DNA from: Pterois miles
Taxonomy: Eukaryota > Chordata > Actinopteri > Perciformes > Scorpaenidae
Assembly (NCBI GenBank): GCA_947000775.1
Contig: CAMQGK010000058.1
Coordinates: 1,615,001 to 1,679,000 of the forward strand
Direction: 5' to 3'
Length of the DNA: 64,000 bases
The translations under genes and the position numbers were made by a program. Below are positions 1 to 12,900 of the stretch, in pieces. Under the pieces are notes generated by a model. That model ran no database searches and was not told the DNA's origin. It was given only the letters and a program-made list of their open reading frames with translations. How positions within the stretch are numbered: position 1 is the stretch's first letter; each line of letters opens with the position of its first letter.

Positions 1-214
1 CAGGGGGTCCAGTCTTAGTCCACAGGGGGTCCAGTCCTAGTCCACAGAGGGTCCAGTCCTAGTCCACGGGGGGCCCAGTCCTAGTCCACAGGGGGTCCAG
101 TCCTAGTCCACAGGGGGTCCAGTCCTAGTCCACAGGGGGTCCAGTCCTAGTCCACGGGGGGCCCTGTCCTAGTCCACAGAGGGTCCAGTCCTAGTCCACA
201 GGGGGTCCAGTCCT
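1..214. repeat. 22-bp GC-rich minisatellite (cut by window edge)
   Basis: About ten tandem copies of a 22-bp unit built around GGGGGTCCAGTCCTAGTCC. Copies differ mostly by single substitutions (CAGAGG, CGGGGGGCC variants). The array starts before position 1, so its full length is unknown. No coding potential is claimed. Confidence 0.9.
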
Positions 215-346
215 CGTACCGCAGTGCCTCCTAGCTGCAGTCAGAGCAGATGTTCATCCCTCTGCGTCCAGACTGAATGAATCCCTCATGCACAAAGCCG
301 CTGCTGGCTGATGTAAATGTAAAACTTTAGAAATCAAACCCAAAAT

Positions 347-395
347 ACAAACAAACAAACAAACAAACAAACAAACAAACAAACAAACAAACAAA
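347..395. repeat. (CAAA)n microsatellite
   Basis: About twelve uninterrupted CAAA tetranucleotides. The short minus-strand frame across it, a run of VCLF, is a by-product of the repeat. Confidence 0.95.
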
Positions 396-539
396 AACGG
401 GTCACTTTTGCTGGTCCGGATAAAGGAGGGCTGTAGTTGAAAACATATTAAGGATGTTTTTTTACTCACTTTTTGTCTTCAGAGCTAGTTAGCTCGTAGT
501 TATTAAATAGATTATTACTAAAACTAATAATAATAATCA

Positions 540-960
540 AATTTTGAAACTGGACATTACTGAAATATCTGAAAATCTACTGGACAGACAGACATTCATG
601 GTTCCAGATGATGGATCCTGCTGACTCTGATGTTCTCCTGGTGATCTCCTGGTGTTTCCTCTGGCGCCACCACGACATGGACGTTTGTGGTGTTTAGTGA
701 TTTGGTATAAAATTGGCTGCAGACACTCAAACCCCCTTCAGAATGAGCTCCAGTCACTTTGGTGATCTCGACTGACACCTCAACATTAAAGAGTACTTTG
801 GTTTCAGCCTCAGATCTGCTTCATATTTATCACAACTGAGCCCGTGCTCGTATGCTAACATTATAGCTGCTAACCATCAGGATGATAGCACCGTAGGTTG
901 GCGGTAATCACTGCTCATGTTTACTACGGACAGGATGGACAGTATTTATTGATCAGGTTA
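540..960. repeat. Degenerate interspersed repeat, teleost GCTAGC/TGTTAGCATGC-type family
   Basis: The text 'cctctggcgccacca', then a 'gacgtttgtggt' stretch, then 'atgctaacattatagctgctaacc' style sequence, resembles a dispersed non-coding repeat I know from percomorph genomes. Related text recurs at about 4190-4460 ('ctctggcaccaactggaggttgac', 'catgttagcatgctgg') and 40195-40325. Assignment is by eye; no terminal repeats were located. Bases 960-1200 show no recognisable feature. Confidence 0.5.
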
Positions 961-1203
961 GTGTGGACGGAGGCGTGATGCCTCCAGCAATGGAGAATGG
1001 ATCAGACAGTAGAAAGTTAAAGAAGTCGGAGGCTCCAGTCTGTGCACATTTTCCTGTTTGCACATTTGTAGTAAATTAGTAAAAATGTGCAGATGTTTTA
1101 TCCTGAGTTCTTGGCCCTCGATCAGCTGTGAGGTCATTGATCGTCTTGTTCCTCACCGACAGATTGTACATTCAGTGTCGGCATGTTCTGCACAGAGGCT
1201 CCG

Positions 1204-2990
1204 TGTCCTCATGGCTGCACCGACCTCTGATTATCCCACAGCTCACCTCATGGCTGCCTGCCTCTGATTATCCCACAGCTCACCTCATGGCTGCCTACCT
1301 CTGATTATCCCACAGCTCACCTCACGGCTGCCCCTACTTCTGATTATCCCACAGCTCACCTCACGGCTGCCCCTACCTCTGATTATCCCACAGCTCACCT
1401 CACGGCTGCCCCTACTTCTGATTATCCCACAGCTCACCTCACGGCTGCCCCTACCTCTGATTATCCCACAGCTCACCTCATGGCTGCCCCTACCTCTGAT
1501 TATCCCACAGCTCACCTCATGGCTGCCTACCTCTGATTATCCCACAGCTCACCTCACGGCTGCCCCTACCTCTGATTATCCCACAGCTCACCTCATGGCT
1601 GCCCCTACCTCTGATTATCCCACAGCTCACCTCACGGCTGCCCCTACCTCTGATTATCCCACAGCTCACCTCACGGCTGCCTACCTCTGATTATCCCACA
1701 GCTCACCTCATGGCTGCCCCTACCTCTGATTATCCTACAGCTCACCTCATGGCTGCCCCTACCTCTGATTATCCCACAGCTCACCTCATGGCTGCCCCTG
1801 CCTCTGATTATCCTACAGCTCACCTCATGGCTGCCCCTGCCTCTGATTATCCCACAGCTCACCTCATGGTTGCCCCTGCCTCTGATTATCCCACAGCTCA
1901 CCTCATGGCTGCCTACCTCTGATTATCCCACAGCTCACCTCATGGCTGCCCCTACCTCTGATTATCCCACAGCTCACCTCATGGCTGCCCCTACCTCTGA
2001 TTATCCTACAGCTCACCTCATGGCTGCCCCTACCTCTGATTATCCCACAGCTCACCTCATGGCTGTCCCTACCTCTGATTATCCCACAGCTCACCTCATG
2101 GCTGCCCCTACCTCTGATTATCCCACAGCTCACCTCATGGCTGCCCCTACCTCTGATTATCCTACAGCTCACCTCATGGCTGCCCCTACCTCTGATTATC
2201 CCACAGCTCACCTCATGGCTGCCCCTGCCTCTGATTATCCTACAGCTCACCTCATGGCTGCCTACCTCTGATTATCCCACAGCTCACCTCATGGCTGTCC
2301 CTACCTCTGATTATCCCACAGCTCACCTCATGGCTGCCTACCTCTGATTATCCCACAGCTCACCTCATGGCTGCCCCTACCTCTGATTATCCCACAGCTC
2401 ACCTCATGGCTGTCCCTACCTCTGATTATCCCACAGCTCACCTCATGGCTGCCCCTACCTCTGATTATCCTACAGCTCACCTCATGGCTGCCCCTACCTC
2501 TGATTATCCCACAGCTCACCTCATGGCTGCCCCTACCTCTGATTATCCCACAGCTCACCTCATGGCTGCCCCTACCTCTGATTATCCCACAGCTCACCTC
2601 ATGGCTGCCCCTACCTCTGATTATCCCACAGCTCACCTCATGGCTGCCTGCCTCTGATTATCCCACAGCTCACCTCATGGCTGCCCCTACCTCTGATTAT
2701 CCCACAGCTCACCTCATGGCTGCCCCTACCTCTGATTATCCCACAGCTCACCTCATGGCTGCCCCTGCCTCTGATTATCCCACAGCTCACCTCATGGCTG
2801 CCCCTGCCTCTGATTATCCCACAGCTCACCTCATGGCTGCCCCTACCTCTGATTATCCTACAGCTCACCTCATGGCTGCCCCTACCTCTGATTATCCCAC
2901 AGCTCACCTCATGGCTGCCCCTACCTCTGATTATCCTACAGCTCACCTCATGGCTGCCCCTACCTCTGATTATCCCACAGCTCACCTGGT
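1204..2990. repeat. 39-bp minisatellite, about 46 copies
   Basis: Tandem 39-bp units, each containing ATGGCTGCCCC, CTCTGATTATCCC and ACAGCTCACCTC. A few units are 37 bp (ATGGCTGCCTACC). Because 39 is a multiple of three, runs of full units read open on both strands: 13-residue repeats MAAPTSDYPTAHL on plus and a CGIIRGRGSHEVS type on minus. The 37-bp units shift the frame and stop each run. No splice context or non-repeat coding flank was seen, so this is called a minisatellite and not a gene. Confidence 0.93.
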
Positions 2991-3119
2991 TCAGGTGGTG
3001 TCTTTGGAAGCTTTGGGATCTCCGCTGGAATTAAAAATGAAGTTCTGTGGATCTGAGCGGAGAGTAATGAGTGGCCTGGCAGCAGGTGATGTTTCCACCC
3101 AACCAGACCGATCTGATAC

Positions 3120-4090
3120 GCTGAAGCTGAGTCAGAAACCTTCAACAACTTATTGATTATATTTACTGAAATTCTCATTACTTCCAAACAGCAATCAATA
3201 AATCAAATGATCCGATAAAAAAAGAAAACAATCCACAGGACTCTAATAAGCCCGTCCAATCATGTAATTTGGCCCAAATGAAATTATTTGACAGACTAAC
3301 TGCCAGTCTATCTACCTGTCTATCTACCTGTCTATCTACCTGTCTACCTACCTGTCTATCTACCTGTCTACCTACCTGTCTACCTACCAGTCTACCTGTC
3401 TACCTACCTGTCTACCTACCTGTCTACCTACCCGTCTATCTACCTGTCTATCTAACTGTCGATCTACCTGTCTACCTACCTGTTTATCTACCTCTCTATC
3501 TACCTGTCTGTCTACCTACCTGTCTATCTACCTGTCTACCTACCTGTCTACCTACCAGTCTACCTGTCTACCTACCTGTCTACCTACCAGTCTACCTGTC
3601 TACCTACCAGTCTACCTGTCTACCTACCTGTCTACCTACCAGTCTACCTGTCTACCTACCCGTCTACCTACCTGTTTATCTACCTGTCTATCTACCTGTC
3701 TACCTACCTGTCTACCTACCTGTCTATCTACCTGTCTACCTACCTGTCTATCTACCTGTCTACCTACCTGTCTACCGACCTGTCTACCTGTCTACCTACC
3801 TGTCTACCTACCTGTCTACCTGTCTACCTACCTGTCTACCTACCTGTCTATCTACCTGTCTACCTACCTGTCTACCTACCTGTCTATTTACCTGTCTACC
3901 TACCTGTCTACCTACCAGTCTACCTGTCTACCTACCTGTCTACCTACCTGTCTACCTACCAGTCTACCTGTCTACCTACCTGTCTACCTACCTGTCTATC
4001 TACCTAATGATAATGTTGTCTGTAGATTCAGGGCCTGTTGGACCTGGTGCTGCTGGTTCTTTAACTGCAGCACCAGGTGATTATCCCAGC
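3120..4090 (+). repeat. Dispersed element A, copy 1, with internal CTAC/CTGT array
   Basis: The left flank (about 3160-3300) and right flank (about 4005-4065) of the tetranucleotide array match the flanks of the 75-bp array at 52.8-53.6 kb. Shared landmarks in order are 'attctcatta', 'acagcaat.aataa', 'gtccaatcat', 'aatgaaat', then the CTAC/CTGT array, then 'acctaatgataatgttg' and 'agattcaggg'. This indicates two copies of one dispersed element that carries a tandem array inside it. Strand is nominal. Confidence 0.6.
3303..4006. repeat. CTAC/CTGT tetranucleotide-derived tandem array
   Basis: About 700 bp made almost entirely of TACC, TGTC and TATC tetramers arranged in 8- and 12-bp sub-patterns. 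All frames are stop-poor, which produces a 303-residue open frame of CLPT/VYLP repeats (3269-4180) that I do not accept as a gene. Confidence 0.93.
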
Positions 4091-4189
4091 TGGTTTTTGC
4101 TGGATCTAGTGAACAGCAACTCTTACATTACATACAAATGGACGACTAACCCTGTAAATGAAAGTTTAAAAATACATTGAAAATATTGA

Positions 4190-4460
4190 CGACGAACCGA
4201 CTGGCTCTGCTGATCCTCTGGCTTTTTCTCTGGCACCAACTGGAGGTTGACTTTGTAGTTCTTTTCTGATATATCTCATCTATAAAATGACCAAATACCT
4301 GCCAAACCACCCCATCAGCTTCAGCTCTACTTTGTGTTTTGTGTTAATTAGCAGATGTTTGCATCATAAAGGAATACTTGTTTAGCATCGACATGCTAGT
4401 GTTACTATAGTAAGCATGTTAGCATGCTGGCTGAGCAGTTAGCAGCTCCACAGAGCCGCC
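4190..4460. repeat. Degenerate interspersed repeat (same family as 540-960)
   Basis: Contains 'ctctggcaccaactggag', a 'cataaaggaatactt' stretch and 'aagcatgttagcatgctgg'. These match the family seen at 540-960 and 40195-40325 in the same order. Ends are approximate. Confidence 0.5.
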
Positions 4461-5428
4461 GGCCTGGTTCTCAGCCTGCAGCCAGATTTACGATGAATCT
4501 CAAACAGCAGTTGTTTCCTCCACCAGTGATGTAATGGTTTGGAAGGTGCAGATAAATGATGTGATCAGAAAAGAACGTGAGTCTATGTGCTGCTCTGGAG
4601 GGCATCAACCAACAATGTACTACACCAAACAACAACAACAGCAACCCCAACAAGAAGGGAACGCAAGTGAAATAATAAAACACACACAATGTACACACAC
4701 AGTGCACGTGTATGATAAAAAACAGGCAAGGAGGTCAGATGGTTAACGTGGTTTAGAAGACGTTTAGAAGACGTCTCTTTCACCCACCTGCTGTGAATCA
4801 GAGGCAGAACATGTTTCTATTTAAAGCGTCACCTTGCCGACATGGTGGTAAAGGTGAGAACATGGTGCATGACTTCAGAAACGCTGGGCCGAAGCGTCAC
4901 TGCGAACGAAGCCAAGAGAGGGCCGGAGATCTCAGAGCGAAACGTACTGAGCTTCAGGACCAGAACATGTGAGCGTGGCCGGCTGGAGATGGCATAGACA
5001 TCCTACACTGTAGGAGGCAGTTTTCTGAAGGCCCAGGCTCTTCCTCACTTGAGTCCAAATTTTTATAAAGTTAACGACTACTGGGTTAAAGGTCAAAGGT
5101 AGTAGCTAAGGGAACGAACCAGTAGCTCCATGTTTACCCATGAAGGGCATAAGGTGCAATATCAAAACAATACAAAAGTGTTAGTAGTAGTGGATAAGAT
5201 TTGGTAATCAGGCCACCAAGATCCTGGATTTGGGACAAAGCTGTTAATGTTGATGTGAGATGTTTGAAATCACATGACGGCGTATAGCGTATAGCGTATA
5301 GGCTGACGTCAGGGTGCGTTACTGTAAACGCCTTTAGGTAATGCAGATGCATATCGGAGGAATGAGTAAACTCCAGTGTGCCGTTAAATCCTGGTGAAAG
5401 TGAGTGTGGTGGGTTTACATCCCCCCTT

Positions 5429-5485
<57 letters not shown>

Positions 5486-7638
5486 CTGGTCATAACTTGC
5501 TAAGCAGCAGATGTTTGTGGTTTACAGGGGGGGAACAATTTATGAAATTAACTTAACATAGTTGGCGCTGGAGGTAGGAGAGGCTTTACTGAGCAACAAC
5601 TGGGCTTTTAACAGGCTGTCAGGGTGGATTTGGTGGATTGTGATCCATTCTCCTCCAGCAGCACCGAACGGCAGCTTCACTGTTGAATTGTTTACTGTTC
5701 TTTAAATCTTTACAGCAAGAACGAGCAAACTGATGGATGTTGTGTGAATTTATGGTTTTGAGAAGAAATATTACACAAATGAATGTTTTGTGGGAATGTA
5801 GAAAGGATTTATTTAGTTTTTGATAACCAATAATTAATTCCTCAATCATCCAAAGCGATTTATGAACAGGTCCCCACGCTGACCCAGCTGCCTCCATTAC
5901 TGCACAGCTTTGAGTTACCCTCTGTGGTTATTTCTGACAGCTCTTCATGGTTTTTAATAACCACTCATAAATTCTCGTTTTTTCACCAAACGCTTTTACA
6001 ACATGCGGCTGGTCGCTGGTGATAGCCAGCTCCCAAAAACAGCACAGCCCTGTTGACACTGGCATCCACCCATTCATCCAGACCGAGGCCGTCAGCGAGG
6101 AGGATCAGACTCACTGAGAGGTTTATAACGAGGAAGCTGAAAGCCAGGAATTAAAATCAGAGTGAATCAAAATAAAATCTACCCGCCTCCTCTAAAGACT
6201 AACCCCTTGATTTGATTTTAACTTTACGCCGTGAAGCTGCGGAAACACCAATCTGAGCACGTTCAGAGAAAATATTTCCTCACCTTCCTCGGTGAAGATT
6301 GAGAAACACGGCAGGAGTCATTTCAGGGATCTGGTCCAGGACTGCAGGAATATAGTTACTGGAACAGCAATCCTACAAATGACATCACCCTCTTAAAACT
6401 AATGGCTATTATTCAAAAACATATGGCTGCCGGCCACATGTGTAGTCCCCCCACCCCCCGGAAAAAGAAAACAGTTGTTTCTCTGTTTCATTTCGCCTTC
6501 AGCTTCTCCTCTTCTCTCCCTCGATATATCAGCGGTCGATCGGTGTAACCGTACGCTGCGAGCTGTACTAGCGAGAGGCAAACTGCCCGAGGTTCTGGGT
6601 GGTTAACAGCCACAAGATTCATACGACTAATCGACCAATCCGACCGCGTTCCCAGGATTCCTGGTCTATGACGCAGGGTGCCGACTCATCGCTCTCCCTG
6701 AATCCTGCAGACGAACCAGACGAATTAACGGTTTGATCTGATGCTCAGGGTCAGCAAAGGAGCAACAAACACGAAATGTGAGCAGTCAAACACTGTGGAG
6801 AAGCTCTGCTCATAATTTCAAAATCCAGTCCAGACTGTGTTAAAGAGGGTGGATCTGTCATTAACTGCAACTGCAGGAAATCATTTTAGGATATATCTGT
6901 TCCTGCTGTATGATGGTGCATTTTACTGCAGACTGAATCCTCCTTTTAAGTCCTGTGCTACTGGTGCACCATAAAACAGGGAATACAGCTCTACTATTAA
7001 ATACAAAGGACAGATTTATAGCAGTTGGGGCAATGGCAGCAGCTTTGAACGCACATGGATTAGTTCCTCACTTTTTAAAACCTCAAGACTCCACAGTTCA
7101 CAGAGCCATTAAACTACATTTTGGGACGTGGTGAGGAGAAATAAAAAAATAAAGTCATGTTACGATGGCTTATTTGCTGCCAATACTGCGCTCTGCGTTA
7201 GCCTTAAGAAGACTTTATTGTTTCTTTATTGTATTGTTTAATGTGGAGTTGCATCTCAAACAGACAGTGGTGTCTAACAGATGTGTCTCTGAAATGCAGA
7301 GAGGAGAAGGAAAGGTTAATCCAGCCGTCAGTGGTCACAGACTGCACTCACAAGTCTGAGATGTTATAATATAATATAAAGTTTTTATCAGAAGTCTCTC
7401 TAAAACTGGACAGACAATAACTCCAACACCTGTACACTTTAAGGTATAATAAGTACGAATAAGACCAGAATTATTCTATATTTGTCTTATTGTCAAAAAG
7501 ACTGAAAGTGCATCAATCTTTTATCAATACTTTCCAATGAAGGCCTCCCTATCGGTGGTACTGAGCTCCGAGTCCACTGCTTTCTACTGAAGATGTGATA
7601 TTTTTAAAAAGGATCACAAACACAGATCTATTTAAAAA
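4461..7638. other. Intergenic, no gene recognised
   Basis: Short open frames only, none with recognisable protein features. The CA microsatellite at 5430-5482 is listed separately, and a three-copy GCGTATA repeat sits at about 5280-5301. The rest is unique-looking sequence of mixed composition. Confidence 0.6.
5430..5482. repeat. (CA)26 microsatellite
   Basis: Uninterrupted CA dinucleotides. The VCVC run in the minus-strand frame through it is a by-product. Confidence 0.97.
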
Positions 7639-7784
7639 TTATATATATATATATAAAACACACACTGGGCACTGTAGTTTTTAATAAATGCTGCTCAAAC
7701 AGAAATAAATTTATTTTATTTATTTATTCAGGACTATTTTCAGCTATAGAATAAAACATAATGGCTTCTCTGTTGAGTATTTAC

Positions 7785-9486
7785 AGGCAGACTTTATATA
7801 TCTCCTATATATAGGAGGAGATATACCAGACTTTATATATCTCCTATATATATAGGAGGAGATATACCAGACTTTATATATCTCCTATATATAGGAGGAG
7901 ATATACCAGACTTTATATATCTCCTATATATAGCAGGAGATATATCAGATTTTATATATCTCCTATATATAGGAGGAGATATACCAGACTTTATATATCT
8001 CCTATATAGGAGGAGATATACCAGACTTTATATATCTCCTATATATATAGGTGGAGATATGCCAGACTTTATATATCTCCTATATATATAGGTGGAGATA
8101 TACCAGACTTTATATATCTCCTATATATATAGGAGGAGATATACCAGACTTTATATATCTCCTATATATAGGAGGAGATATACCAGACTTTATATATCTC
8201 CTATATATAGCAGGAGATATATCAGATTTTATATATCTCCTATATATAGGAGGAGATATACCAGACTTTATATATCTCCTATATAGGAGGAGATATACCA
8301 GACTTTATATATCTCCTATATATATAGGTGGAGATATACCAGACTTTATATATCTCCTATATAGGAGGAGATATACCAGACTTTATATATCTCCTATATA
8401 GGAGGAGATATATCAGACTTTATATAACTCCTATATATAGGAGGAGATATACCAGACTTTATATATCTCCTATATATAGGAGGAGATATATCAGACTTTA
8501 TATATCTCCTATATATAGGAGGAGATATATCAGACTTTATATATCTCCTATATATAGGAGGAGATATACCAGACTTTATATATCTCCTATATATATAGGA
8601 GGAGATATACCAGACTTTATATATCTCCTATATATAGGTGGAGATATACCAGACATTATATATCTCCTATATATATAGGTGGAGATATATCAGACTTTAT
8701 ATATCTCCTATATATAGGAGAAGATATACCAGACTTTATATATCTCCTATATAGGAGGAGATATACCAGACTTTATATATCTCCTATATATATAGGTGGA
8801 GATATACCAGACTTTATATATCTCCTATATAGGAGGAGATATACCAGACTTTATATATCTCCTATATAGGAGGAGATATATCAGACTTTATATATCTCCT
8901 ATATATAGGAGGAGATATACCAGACTTTATATATCTCCTATATATAGGAGGAGATATATCAGACTTTATATATCTCCTATATATAGGAGGAGATATACCA
9001 GACTTTATATATCTCCTATATATAGGAGGAGATATACCAGACTTTATATATCTCCTATATATAGGAGGAAATATACCAGACTTTATATATCTCCTATATA
9101 TATAGGAGGAGATATACCAGACTTTATATATCTCCTATATATAGGAGGAGATATACCAGACTTTATATATCTCCTATATATAGGAGGAGATATACCAGAC
9201 TTTATATATCTCCTATATATATAGGAGGAGATATATCAGACTTTATATATCTCCTATATATATAGGAGGAGATATACCAGACTTTATATATCTCCTATAT
9301 ATATAGGAGGAGATATACCAGACTTTATATATCTCCTATATATAGGAGGAGATATACCAGACTTTATATATCTCCTATATATATAGGAGGAGATATACCA
9401 GACTTTATATATCTCCTATATATATAGGAGGAGATATACCAGACTTTATATATCTCCTATATATAGGTGGAGATATACCAGACTTT
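7785..9486. repeat. A+T-rich hairpin-forming satellite, about 42 copies of a 37-41 bp unit
   Basis: Each unit has the perfect 16-bp palindrome CTCCTATATATAGGAG (spacer variants TATA and TATATATA) followed by GAGATATACCAGACTTTATA. An outer TATATCTCC/GGAGATATA pair extends the possible stem. Larger blocks are duplicated: the variant TAGCAGG occurs at 7931 and 8208 with about 130 bp of near-identical sequence after each, a period of 277 bp; another block recurs with a 468-bp offset. Open frames of RRYTRLYISPI type are by-products. A short AT run precedes it at about 7640. Confidence 0.95.
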
Positions 9487-9589
9487 GCTATGTGAACAGT
9501 CGTAGTTAGAAGGACCCATTTGCTGAGGGTCTTGGTCTTTATATGGGATTGTTGAGAATAAGAAGAAAAATAAAGATTATTTGAAGCCT

Positions 9590-9760
9590 AAAGCCTCTTT
9601 TCTGCAGCATGGCGTGGCTCGGCTTGGGCCTGGTACCTGGTTCTGGTCTTGGTACCACCTTGGTCAAGGTCCCAGCGGGTTGAGACGATACTAGAGGGTA
9701 ATGTTAAAAGACTGCAGAGAGAATCATCACCATGTCCTGTCCTGTTTTAAACAGCCAGCC
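9590..9760. repeat. Degenerate interspersed repeat (GGTACC-rich teleost type)
   Basis: Text such as 'tgcagcatggcgtggctcgg', 'ctggtacctggttc', 'aaggtcccagcgggttgag' and 'actgcagaga' resembles a dispersed non-autonomous element common in percomorph genomes. Identification is from memory of the pattern; ends are approximate. Confidence 0.4.
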
Positions 9761-9899
9761 AATAACACCACATCTTTTTATCCACTTCACCGAGACGTTT
9801 TTAAAATGACGATCAACTATGAACCTCCCCTACATTGACGGGGAACTATCTGAAATGGACAAATACATTGATTGGATGCTGCTGAAACCGGCATTACCT

Positions 9900-9920
9900 T
9901 TATATATATATATATATATA
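9900..9920. repeat. (AT)n microsatellite
   Basis: Ten TA dinucleotides. Confidence 0.9.
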
Positions 9921-12900
9921 CTGTATATAGCAAACGTGTGAGGATTTATACATAAAGGAGTCAGAGAGCAAAATTAGCATTCGTCTGGAGTCGTGTTTGT
10001 AAGTCCTATATTCACTCACTGTTTTTATATTAGTTATCAGTTTCCTGTTTCTTACTTTACATTGTTTACCAGAAGCACACACACCTGAGCGCTCGCTATC
10101 CAATCAGACTCTGCTGTTGTCGCCTTAGTAGCATGTTATCACACAGACTGACTTCAAGTGTGTGGTATTAACATTGGAAGGATAATCAAACACTGTCCCA
10201 GCCTCTGACGTGGAAACAGTCAAAACAGTACTTCATCAGCTTTGTCAATTTGAGGTTTTCAGTGAGACGACGAATCCAACGGGCTGTTTTTCTGCAGATC
10301 ATCTCTTAATTGGACAAAGCTGGATCTGGGCCCCGGGTTTTCTGGGGCTCTTTTGAAGGCAGCTGAAGTAATGATTAGAAAGCAAAGTCCACATCTGAGA
10401 TATATTTCCCAATACCAAAGCCGTTACTGGAACCAGATGGGCCAAGACGCTGGTCCGTTTGATACTTCCTGGTTTTTAACAAGCCTTTTTATTGACACAA
10501 TGGTTTCATGTTTTGTTGTTTACGCTTGTTGAACTGACATGATGGATTTCAGCTCGTAAAAGTATTTACATTAAAACATTCACCATCGAGTTACTCACAT
10601 CTCTGTTTGTCGTGCAGGGAAAATCTGCCTCTGTCAGTGGACTCTGTGCACATTAGCATGTTAGTGTTCATGAGTCAAATGAAATGGATGGGAAAGTCCT
10701 GTTCAACATGGAAACTACATCCATCACCACTGACTGTGAAAACAGCGCTGCCTTTCGGTTAAGAAAGCAGCGGAGTCGACTATCAGCGAGAGCTGTTAAT
10801 GACGTCCACAGTATCTCAGGATTAGCATCTACGCACCACATACCGAGGCAGCAGCAGCCTGTGGAACCACATCAACCTTCGAAGAGACGGGGATGAAAAC
10901 ACGAGTACGTGAGAGATCCTTCGGCGGGGAGACCTGGCAACGCCAAACTTTATCTTCCCAAAAAGCGTGAAAACGTTAGTCTGGCACAGAGCGCTGTGTC
11001 TGACACGATGTCAAAGCAGAAGCTGCATGTAAAGATGTTTTAACAGCTTCACACTCAGCAACGACTGAAATGTTAACAGACAGAGACGAGGCCGTAAGAT
11101 GCCACAAGTACAGTTATAACATGATATGATATGAATGATCATGAACTGATATGGCTCTTTACACACATAAGGACCTTTATATCCATGCTGTGTTTTCAGA
11201 GGATTCATTCATTCAGTCAGAGCGCAGAGATTTCTCCTGCAGACATCATGAAAGCATGATAACCTTTCAGCATTACTGAAATTCAGGAGAAAACTAGACG
11301 TCTGCACCTCCTCGTGGCTCTGATGGGACACTTTGACCAATCACAGGTCATTTCAGAGAGAGCGTTCCTATTGGCTGTGCTGCAGCTGGTGGGCGGTGCT
11401 TGGCGTTTCCTCAACAGATCTCAACATGGTCACAAACGTCATTTTACAGCTAATCAGTAACTACAAGACGTTTGTGAGAACGAGGAGAGAAATAGTCATT
11501 ACAGTAACAGAATATTGATCCATATCTGATCAGAGCTCAGAGTGATTGACAGCTGATCAGAGACGGCAGACTCCAGATCAGCTCTAATTAACTGTCTCAT
11601 GCACTGCTGTCAGGATATAGTCACCATTTAATAAAGATAACCTTTTAAAATCATATTTGCTCCATTTTTTGGCACTGCCGCTTTATGAATATGACTGATA
11701 TTACCTGCTGTATGTCATTTAGCTGGTGATAATGTGATTAAATATACATTTGTTTCAGGACACATCATGAGCTTATAAAAGTCTGATAACAACTGGCACT
11801 GAAAAGTCAACATCTGGCTGATGGGAATATCACTGTTTTTTTTTCTAGTATTTTGTCATAAAACGTTTTGAACAGTGTAAATTTTGACCCTGACTTATGC
11901 TCCAGGTTAAGTCACCTGACGTAACCTCCTGTGGCTCCTAATGACATACTGCAGTTTGTCAGTAGGAGCCACGTCTGTCCGTCCTACCAACCAACCAACA
12001 CGGCCGTGTCTACACAAACATGTGACAGGTAATTAAATAATATAACAAAATAATATAAGAGACACCATTTCGTTTTCCATATTTATGTAAAATTTGTATG
12101 TACATGTAATAGGCAGCAATGCACTGCTGACATTCAAATCTGAAGCAAAGTAGTGCTAAAACAGACCAGCGACAGTCGAGCTCAACAAACACAGTTAGTG
12201 ATATTCGGCACGTTGATAACTTCAGCAGACTACAAGGCCTTTTCCATACTGGTGAACACTGATTACTGCAGGTAGACAGACGCAGGATGAAAAGTGGTAT
12301 CTAAAAATATTCAGCCAAATGTCCGGTGACAGCACAGGTATACGTCACCTCATGATGCAGATCGCCGGTTACGCTCTCAAGACTGTTCAAGTAATGGAAA
12401 TAAATGTGAAATGAAGAAATCCCGATCATCGGCAGTCTAGCTGACGGCAGCACATGTGGAGCAGCTCTGTGCAGTGTGGCCAGATCTGCAGTCTAATCAC
12501 TGGTGTTATGATTTATTATTATATGAGAGAGGTGTAGAGAGGTCAACATTTTGCTGAGAGCTGGATGAGTCCATTAAATATGAAGGTAGATCCAGCTGAT
12601 GGTTCAAGACCTGAAGCAGGGAGAAACAGGGAGCCTGGCTCGGTCCATGAACCACCTCCAAAGCTCACTAATCAGCACATTATATTCAATTTGTTTAATC
12701 GATACCAACACAACACTTTCTGGTTTAACGACCGGACAGAGCCAGGCTAGCTGCTTCTAGCCTTTATGCTAGGCTAAACGGACCACCTGCTGACTCCAGC
12801 TTCATATTTACAGCAGACCTGCAGACTGAGAGCGGCATCAGTCTTCTTCCTGATCTCTCGGTGACGGACTGGTCCAGGATCGAGTCCTACAACCCAGAAA

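Noticed and set aside
1204..2990. CRISPR-like array
   Set aside because: Units are contiguous with no unique spacers and the DNA is eukaryotic.
3269..4180. 303-residue CLPT/VYLP open frame
   Set aside because: Product of the CTAC/CTGT array, with no non-repeat domain.
8051..9224. Series of RRYTRLYISPI-type open frames
   Set aside because: Translations of the hairpin satellite.
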